64,000 nt of DNA from Haberlea rhodopensis (Eukaryota > Streptophyta > Magnoliopsida > Lamiales > Gesneriaceae), in the NCBI GenBank assembly GCA_907163345.1, contig CAJQUN010000475.1:186001-250000 (forward strand). Reading direction: 5' to 3'. Positions 58,108 to 64,000 of this stretch are shown one piece after another (position 1 is the first letter of the stretch; each line of letters begins with the position of its first letter). The translations under genes and the position numbers were made by a program. Below the pieces are notes generated by a model. That model was not told the DNA's origin, ran no database searches, and saw only the letters and a program-made list of their open reading frames with translations.

Positions 58108-58968
58108 ACAGCTTAGTACCTTGCAACTGATCAAATAAATCATAAATCCTTGAGAGGGTATACTTATTCTTCACCGTGGCCTTATTCAGTTGCCGGTAAT
58201 AATGCACAAAGGCATCGAACCATCATTCTTCTTCACAAAAAGAACCGGTGCGCCCCAAGGTGATACGCTAGGGCGTATATATCCTTTGTCAAGGAGCTCT
58301 TGCAACTGCTCCTTCAATTCCCTTAACTCCGCTGGTGCCATTCTGTAAGGGGCACGAGAAATAGCTGATGTCCCGGGTAATAACTCAATCCCAAACTCGA
58401 CTTCTCTAGCCGGTGGGAATCTTGGAATCTCCTCCCGGAACACATCAGCAAACTCTGCTACCACTGGTATATCCTCAACCCTCAACTCTTTATTCTTCCC
58501 CGTCAAGTCAACGGCATAGATAAGATAGCCCGTGTGTCCACGTTCCAATAATTGGGACATTTTGACCGCCAAAATCAACGGAATCTTTGCACGAGAACCG
58601 TTCCCATAAAAAGTCCACTGAATCCCCAAATCAGATCTGAACCGAACCGTCCTCTGCCGACAATCCACTACTGCCTGATATCTGTTCAGTATGTTGATGC
58701 CCACAATGCAATTGAAATCTGACATACCCAATACAATCAAATCTACCTTCAGTTCATTGCCCTCAAAATAAATGAGGCAGTCCGTAAGAAACTGATCCGC
58801 AACAACATTCCTTCCGGTGGGTGTCGAGACCAAAAGAGTCTTGGGTAACGGAGACGTGCACATATGATGTCTCGCCACAAAATCCGCAGACACAAAGGAG
58901 TGCGAAGCACCTATGTCTATCAAAATAAAGGCGGAAAAAGTAAATAAAAGGCATGTACCAGCTATCAC
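58108..58968 (-). pseudogene. Outer Tekay-like protease and start of RT
   Basis: Same frame as gag. Protease domain with FILIDIGASHSFVS near 58910: the catalytic DTG reads DIG (codon ATA for ACA). Then the linker to RT (FPPAREVEFGIELLPGT, YRMAPAELRELKEQLQELL), and RT motif WGAPVLFVKKNDGS. A one-base loss near 58206 shifts the frame just before the conserved RT block; RT is then split by the Athila insertion at 58107 and continues at 38492. Confidence 0.88.
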
Positions 58969-59052
58969 CTCCTCTGGAGCTGCATCGGCCTACTCCCTAT
59001 TCAGTGCATAGACCTGTCTCTGAGGCGGCCCCATCGCCTGACCTCCTATCTG

Positions 59053-59985
59053 TCAAGGCACCATCGGCTGCCTCTGTTGCACTGTCCCGCTAGAAAACCT
59101 CCCCCTGCCTCCTCTGAGATCTACCTGGCCATCACTCTTCTGACAGAACCGAGATATGTGGCCCATCTTGCCACATTTATAACAAGTTGTACAGTCCCGT
59201 ATGTGATGTGGTCCTCCACAAAAGTGACACTTCACTACTCCGCTCCTGCTTACTTGAGTCTGCCCTCTATTGCTAGGTTCACTACCCCTCCGGTTATCCA
59301 TTTGCCTTCCACCAAACCGAGAGGAAGAAGAAGAAGCCCCACGAGGTTTAAATGATTCTCCTCGTGGCCTCAGATTATTAGACACTGACCTTGGTTGTGG
59401 AACTTGTGGGGGTGCAACGTCCGTGTAAGCACTGACTCCTATCTCTGCCAGTTCCGCTCTAGTGAGAGCATCATCAAAAGAAGTGGGGTTATTGGAGATA
59501 ACCCGATCAAATAGTTCTGGCCTTAGTCCTTTCAAGAAATGCCTCATCTTGGCATGACCGTTCGTAGCGATGTGAGGAACATACCTCAATAGTGATGAGT
59601 AATGCATGGCATAGTCCGAGACTGTCATGCTTCCTTGCTTCAGGTTCGTGAATTCATCCTCCTTTGTTTGCCTAGCCGCAACAGAGAAGTACCGGTTTAG
59701 AAACCGGGTTCTGAATAAAGTCCAGTCAATCACCATACCCTGAGCCCTCAACTCTATCACCGTCGTCTTCCACCACATGGAAGACTTCTTAGCTAATTGG
59801 AATTCTGCTAGCCTCAACCAAGTCGTCCTAGCACAAGGCGCGGATACAAATATCTGTTCCAGTCTTTCTAGCCACTCTTCGGCCTCTTCCCCTGTTTCTG
59901 TCCCCTCAAACATGGGCGGGTGGAAAGTTAGAAACTGAGTCAGACTAAGCCCCCCTGGCAATAACAACTGGGCTACCGGTTCCAC
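59053..59985 (-). CDS. Outer Tekay-like gag
   Basis: 310-codon open frame. Gag domain at about residues 25-175 (FHPPMFEGTETGEEAEEWLERLEQIF, TWLRLAEFQLAKKSSMWW, FLNRYFSVAARQTKEDEF), basic serine-rich linker, then CHFCGGPHHIRDC and a CCHC zinc knuckle CYKCGKMGHISRFC. It would package element RNA into particles. Ends with a TGA at 59051-59053, followed in the same frame by a TAG near 59000 before protease, so Gag-Pol cannot be read through. The best-preserved gene of this element. Confidence 0.88.
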   Translation of the reverse strand: MEPVAQLLLPGGLSLTQFLTFHPPMFEGTETGEEAEEWLERLEQIFVSAPCARTTWLRLAEFQLAKKSSMWWKTTVIELRAQGMVIDWTLFRTRFLNRYFSVAARQTKEDEFTNLKQGSMTVSDYAMHYSSLLRYVPHIATNGHAKMRHFLKGLRPELFDRVISNNPTSFDDALTRAELAEIGVSAYTDVAPPQVPQPRSVSNNLRPRGESFKPRGASSSSSRFGGRQMDNRRGSEPSNRGQTQVSRSGVVKCHFCGGPHHIRDCTTCYKCGKMGHISRFCQKSDGQVDLRGGRGRFSSGTVQQRQPMVP

Positions 59986-60272
59986 GCCACAGCCGGTGGA
60001 GGTAAAGGATTTGTCTGACCAATACTTGCATTCACGCTTCCTACATCACCTAGCTATTCATTGAGGTTCTCCAAGTTCATAGCCGCCATGCTGTAACACA
60101 AGGGACAATTCCAAAACAATACATATGCTATACCGTTAGATAACATGAATGATAATAAGCATGTTAGTATAACAATTTTATACACCAATATGCACCACAC
60201 GCATAAACATGCCCAAATGTAAAACCTAGCCAACCATACTACGGCTACCATTCACTCGTTCACGGGTTCTCT

Positions 60273-60291
60273 AACCACTGCTCACCACTAA
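60273..60291 (-). promoter_or_regulatory. Damaged primer-binding site of the outer Tekay-like element
   Basis: Minus strand TTAGTGGTGAGCAGTGGTT beside the 5' LTR. Compared with TTAGTGGTATCAGAGCAGTGG in the inner sister element, the four bases ATCA are missing, removing the core match to initiator tRNA-Met. Confidence 0.75.
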
Positions 60292-62294
60292 TGTAAGGAC
60301 CCTAGTTCCTTAAGTGCGGAATAAAGGCGTAAATAGAGCTAACATGCATAAACAGAGTATAAAGTTCGTGTTGATGCCTTGAGCTGTTAAGATTACAGTG
60401 CCAAATTAAAGTTCCAAAGGGATTAATTACATTCCCAACTAATGAATGTTAATCCTATAGCTTTACACTACTCCTAGAGTAGAGACTACACAAAAGAATT
60501 ATGCCTGCTACCAAGAGCACTCCTCACAAGCTCACTGCATCAACCCGCCTTAGCCCTTCCGCCCAAAAGCACCTACAGGAAACAACCCCAAAACCATGAG
60601 CATGTAACAAACCATATTCACAATAATATGATTGTAATTTAGAAATGCATAAACCGTAAATACGAATCACTTCCTGTATTTAATACATTTAATACTCCCT
60701 TTGGTTGTTCCTGTATCACAATCAATCCAATAGATTATAACACAAATATGTATGTCATGACATGCATCCATTCCATGTATACCGTGTTCAATTTCCAAGT
60801 CTTATTATATCAGAGGCATAATACCCCTCGCGTTAACATGACAGCGGAAATACCCCTCGCTTAGACAATACCATCGGCAATAATATCCCTCGCTATAATA
60901 TGACAGCGGTCGTGTTCTTCGCTTCATATTAGCGGCAAATATTCTCTCATCGCTATGGTCTGACAGTGGCAAGTATTCACATCGCTACACCACTGGCGGC
61001 AAGTATTCTCCATCACTGGAATATAATCTCGACTCACAATCACATGCACCAATGCATCCAATATACACATGCAACCATAATGCATGACCAAACCATGTAT
61101 GCAATCCATGATGCATAACCAAAACCATGTATGAAACCATAATGCATAACCAATTCAATGAATAAATATACATTTTACCGTCCGATGTCCGTACGTCTCA
61201 CTACGTACCTTAGTTCCAAAATGTGTTGTGTCGTGGACTTTATCTCCTAGGCTGTGTGGCCACCTGGGATGGTTCTACACATTCACACAAACTAATATTA
61301 GGAGCCAATAATAGTCCAATATCAAAAATCCCACAAAAATAGCCAAAAACACATTTTTTGTTGTCTCGCGATCGATCGCCACAAGGCCCCGATCGATCGC
61401 GAGGTCACACTGCCTGAGCCCAAAAATCTCTGCACTCGGCGATCAATCGCCACAATTGGCGATCGATCGCCAGCCCCGCCGATCGATCGCCCAAATGTGG
61501 CGATCGATCGCCAAGCGCTTCTGGAGCGCATTGGTTGCGCGCGATCAGTCGCTCGCTTCGGGCGATCGATCGTCGCTGCATGGGTTTCAAAAATCTCCAT
61601 TTTTGCACCATATTTTCTTCCACAACTTCATCAACACTTAAACCAACAAACCAATAACATAAAAACACCATACACCTTAAAACAACCAAAAATCTAACAC
61701 CCAACCAAAACCAATACCAACCCAACACAAACCCATTTCAAAATAACAAATACCATTTCAAATCCAAACCAAACACCATTAAAACATCAAGGAGGTATCC
61801 ATACCTCTTATGGACTCTAAATCTCACCAAGAATCTCACAAACCAAGCTTTTGTGAAGATTTCTCCTTCCTCCTTTAGTCAAAACGAAAATGGTGGGGAT
61901 AGGGTTTGGAAGAGTGATGCGGGAATTGGTAAAGTGAGAAGGGTGAAGTGGGGTAGTGGGGTAAAAACGGGTTGTAATTAAACATGTACCTCATTAATTA
62001 ACATGATATATAAAATACCCCAACATGATATTTTAAAAGCATTTTACCAAAATGCACCAAAACCTCAAACACATGTTTTACCAAATAATATTTAACCATC
62101 ACAATTAAACCATGATAACCCCCAATTTCCCCACATGTATAACATGCACCCTGAAATGCATTACCAGGTCACGTCCACCATGTGACTAAGCATTTCACCA
62201 ATTAATTCCAACACATAATTTAATTATCACCATAAATAATCACATAAACATAATTAATGCCCAAATTGCATATAATTATTTCGGGGATATCACA
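60292..62294 (-). repeat. 5' LTR of the outer Tekay-like element
   Basis: 2003 bp; minus-strand start TGTGATATCCCCG at 62294, end at TGTAAGGACC on the plus strand (60292). A TATATAAAATACCCC-type box near 62005-62020 is a candidate promoter. Palindrome cluster 61369-61575. Confidence 0.92.
61369..61575. repeat. GCGATCGATCGC palindrome cluster in the outer 5' LTR
   Basis: Seven to eight palindromes or variants, same order as 34972-35160; one extra block around GCGATCAGTCGC...GGCGATCGATCGTCG is present only here. Confidence 0.9.
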
Positions 62295-62346
62295 TTTTTT
62301 CCGTCTTATGATTATGACAACCTTAATGATATGTTTTTTTTTTCAG

Positions 62347-62998
62347 GATGCGCATATGGAGCAACTCAGACTTAGTTGCTCGAGTTTGAGCGAGGACGAT
62401 GCGATCTCACCAAGGGTCAGACATTTATTACAACATAATATAGCAATTGCGGATGAAGTGAGACGACTTGCTCAGATGCAACGAAATCAAGATGCTATAC
62501 CTGCACGACAACAAGCTAGCAATAGGGGGGACAGTCGGAGGAGAAGACGAACAAGTAGGTCTGAAACTCCAGTAGCCCGTGATGACATCCTTCCATTTAC
62601 TACTACATCATATGACGTAGGTGACACATCAACAACACGTCGTTCATCATTCCGATACGATGCTACCGCTTCTGACTACTACGTGCCGCAATCTGCCCAC
62701 CAGATTGAGCCATCGTCATATACTCCTTATATATCTGATCCAATCCAATCTTATAGTGGATTCCAATTTACGGATCTTATGCTTTGAGTCCCATGTTCTT
62801 CACAATCGCGTCCACATTTTAATGTCTCACCTGTTGCATTCTCCGACCTGACTCCACAGTATCATGATATTGGTGAGTCCAGCATCAGGATTAGATCTGA
62901 TCAATCACAAACGCCTAATGTTGTGCAAGCTGAGCCACCAAGAAGATCACGACGAGAGATACATGGACGAGATTGTGGGAATGGAGGCTATATTTAGA
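62347..62998 (+). pseudogene. Last exon of the PMD gene
   Basis: Acceptor TTTTTTTTTCAG ends at 62346. The exon reads DAHMEQLRLS..., an arginine/serine-rich and low-complexity tail, and finishes near RRSRREIHGRDCGNGGY with a TAG at 62996-62998, resembling the CGxGG tail of transposon PMD proteins. An in-frame TGA at 62785-62787 interrupts it. It joins phase 0 to the exon ending at 33899 with a GTAGTA donor, so the outer retrotransposon lies in this intron. Confidence 0.7.
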
Positions 62999-63144
62999 TT
63001 ATATTGTAATTAATATTCCATTTGGTATTACTCACATTAAAATAAATAATTATCTTCATGTACCATTCATCAAATTATTATGTATGATTTTAAAATAATA
63101 AATTAATAACTAAAGTTAAAAAAAGGCAAAAAAAAAAAAAAAAT

Positions 63145-63355
63145 AGAAACGCATTCAAGGAATGCGTTTTTGTTATTTTTATACAAAAAACAGAAACGCA
63201 TTCATGGAATGCATTTCTATCAATTTTTTTAATAAAAAAATAAAAACGCATTCATAGATGCGTTTTTACTGTTTGTATTTATAATTTTTAATTAAAAAGA
63301 AATAAAAAACCATTTGGGGAATGCGTTTTTTCCAAAGAAACGCATTCCCCAAATG
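63145..63355. repeat. Right terminal hairpins of the MULE
   Basis: Four inverted repeats: AAACGCATTC-AAG-GAATGCGTTT, AAACGCATTC-ATG-GAATGCATTT, AAACGCATTCATAGATGCGTTT, and a perfect 18-bp stem CATTTGGGGAATGCGTTT (63311-63328) pairing with 63338-63355 across a 9-base loop. They are related to the hairpin at 30147-30170. Confidence 0.85.
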
Positions 63356-63780
63356 ATTTTTACATTAGATTAGTAATTTTTTTTTAATATTACTTTGATT
63401 ATTTTTTTTAATTTTGCAATATTAAATTAAATTAGCCTAGATTATACGTTCAAAAAATGCAACATAAACAAATAATGAGCAAAAGTCAAATCTGAGGGGG
63501 CAAACGCCGTTGCTTCTGGTGGGTCAAAAATGCCGCAAATTGGCCTATCGGGATACCTTTTAATAATAATACCAAATATGGGAGAATAATGACTAGTGAC
63601 AGCTCCATCAACTAACGCGTTTTTTGCTTTCATACCTTTTACTAATATAATGCTAATAGTATATACATATATATATATATATATAATTTTGTCTATCATA
63701 TTGTATTTAGGTTATATTTTATTATATATATTTTTTTATAAAAGTATAATTTAATTTTTTTCAAAATAAGGGTCTTTTGG
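63356..63780. other. AT-rich flank, no gene seen
   Basis: Runs of T and A, a short (TA)n at 63661-63687, and no domain in the 85-codon minus frame 63442-63699. Confidence 0.6.
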
Positions 63781-63789
63781 TTGAGCCAA

Positions 63790-63850
63790 GAAGATGGATA
63801 GTGGCCACCGAGTTGAAATGACACACACTTAGGTTCGAACCCAGATGATA
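63790..63850 (+). mobile_element. Candidate tRNA-derived SINE head
   Basis: A-box-like TAGTGGCCACCGAGTTG at about 63799 and a perfect B box GGTTCGAACCC at 63833-63843, spaced as in an internal RNA polymerase III promoter. Downstream TAGTAAAGAAAAGAGACGGA resembles a SINE body. End, tail and target duplication not found, so tentative. Confidence 0.4.
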
Positions 63851-64000
63851 ACGGTAGGAAAATCTATATCCCCACTCGTAGTAAAGAAAAGAGACGGATA
63901 TTGGGAGGAGGATTTTTTCTAGTCATATATTTGATTTGACTCGACTCTAAATTAATTTGATCTATATACAAGGAATCGTTGTCGAAAGAACAAAAAACAT

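Larger units (their letters stand above)
33927..62294 (-). mobile_element. Tekay-like chromodomain Ty3/gypsy element, interrupted
   Basis: Minus-strand element with LTRs at 60292-62294 (5') and 33927-35897 (3', lacking the last 30 bp). Its own sequence is about 8.7 kb; the remainder is the Athila composite inserted in its RT. Coding order gag, protease, RT, RNase H, integrase, chromodomain-like end. It sits in the last intron of the PMD gene. Because the left terminus is deleted, no target duplication can be read. LTRs differ by about 3% (19 differences in about 580 bp counted), the oldest of the three nested elements. Confidence 0.9.
30085..63355 (+). mobile_element. MULE transposon carrying a PMD gene, opened by nested retrotransposons
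   Basis: Bounded on both sides by AAACGCAxTC...GAxTGCGTTT hairpins (30085-30175 and 63145-63355) and containing a decayed Mutator-type transposase (31108-32468) and a plant-mobile-domain gene (32470-33926 plus 62347-62998). PMD genes linked to Mutator-like elements are known in plants. The 28.4 kb between 33927 and 62294 is later insertion, so the original element was about 4.9 kb. I could not identify exact ends or the expected 9-bp target duplication, so the limits are those of the hairpins. Confidence 0.65.

Overview
The window looks like repeat-rich, probably heterochromatic nuclear DNA of a eudicot plant. Nearly everything recognisable is a transposable element: Ty3/gypsy elements of the Tat, Athila and chromodomain (Tekay-like) kinds, a Ty1/copia element, a Mutator-like transposon (MULE) carrying a plant-mobile-domain (PMD) gene, an Au-like SINE, one or two miniature LTR elements (TRIM), and foldback/minisatellite DNA. 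I found no ordinary host gene, rRNA or tRNA gene. The species cannot be named from sequence alone.

Layout. 1-1264: apparent 3' end of an older LTR element with a 200-bp tandem duplication and a cluster of GCGATCGATCGC palindromes. 1265-11916: a nearly complete Tat-lineage element (target duplication GGTAG) with gag, pol with dual RNase H, 54-bp and 106-bp tandem arrays, and a spliced antisense gene with its own TATA box. 11922-18690: AT-rich DNA with a SINE flanked by a 17-bp target duplication, an (AT)n run, an inverted tandem-repeat foldback and two TRIM-like elements. 18695-27397: a young Ty1/copia element (two 1500-bp LTRs, target duplication TCATC) whose leader holds a palindrome array. 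27400-30080: minisatellite and a foldback with GTGCACGAAAAT arrays.

30085-63355: one old MULE-PMD transposon opened up by a nest. A minus-strand Tekay-like element (33927-62294) lies in the last PMD intron. A minus-strand Athila composite (38498-58102, duplication GCTAT) lies in its reverse transcriptase. A plus-strand Tekay-like element (43133-51690, duplication GTTAT) lies in the Athila gag. LTR-LTR divergence, counted by eye, falls inward (about 3%, 2%, 0.5%), matching the structural order.

Most notable: clusters of the self-complementary motif GCGATCGATCGC lie in LTRs of unrelated families (both Tekay-like elements, every Athila LTR copy, and the older LTR at the window start). Between Athila and the inner Tekay-like element even palindrome order, orientation and a GGCAGTA spacer are shared, although the rest of those LTRs looks unrelated. 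This may be a cassette exchanged between families, perhaps acting as an RNA hairpin or dimer signal. Coordinates of LTRs and target duplications were read base by base; splice sites, domain edges and divergences are approximate.
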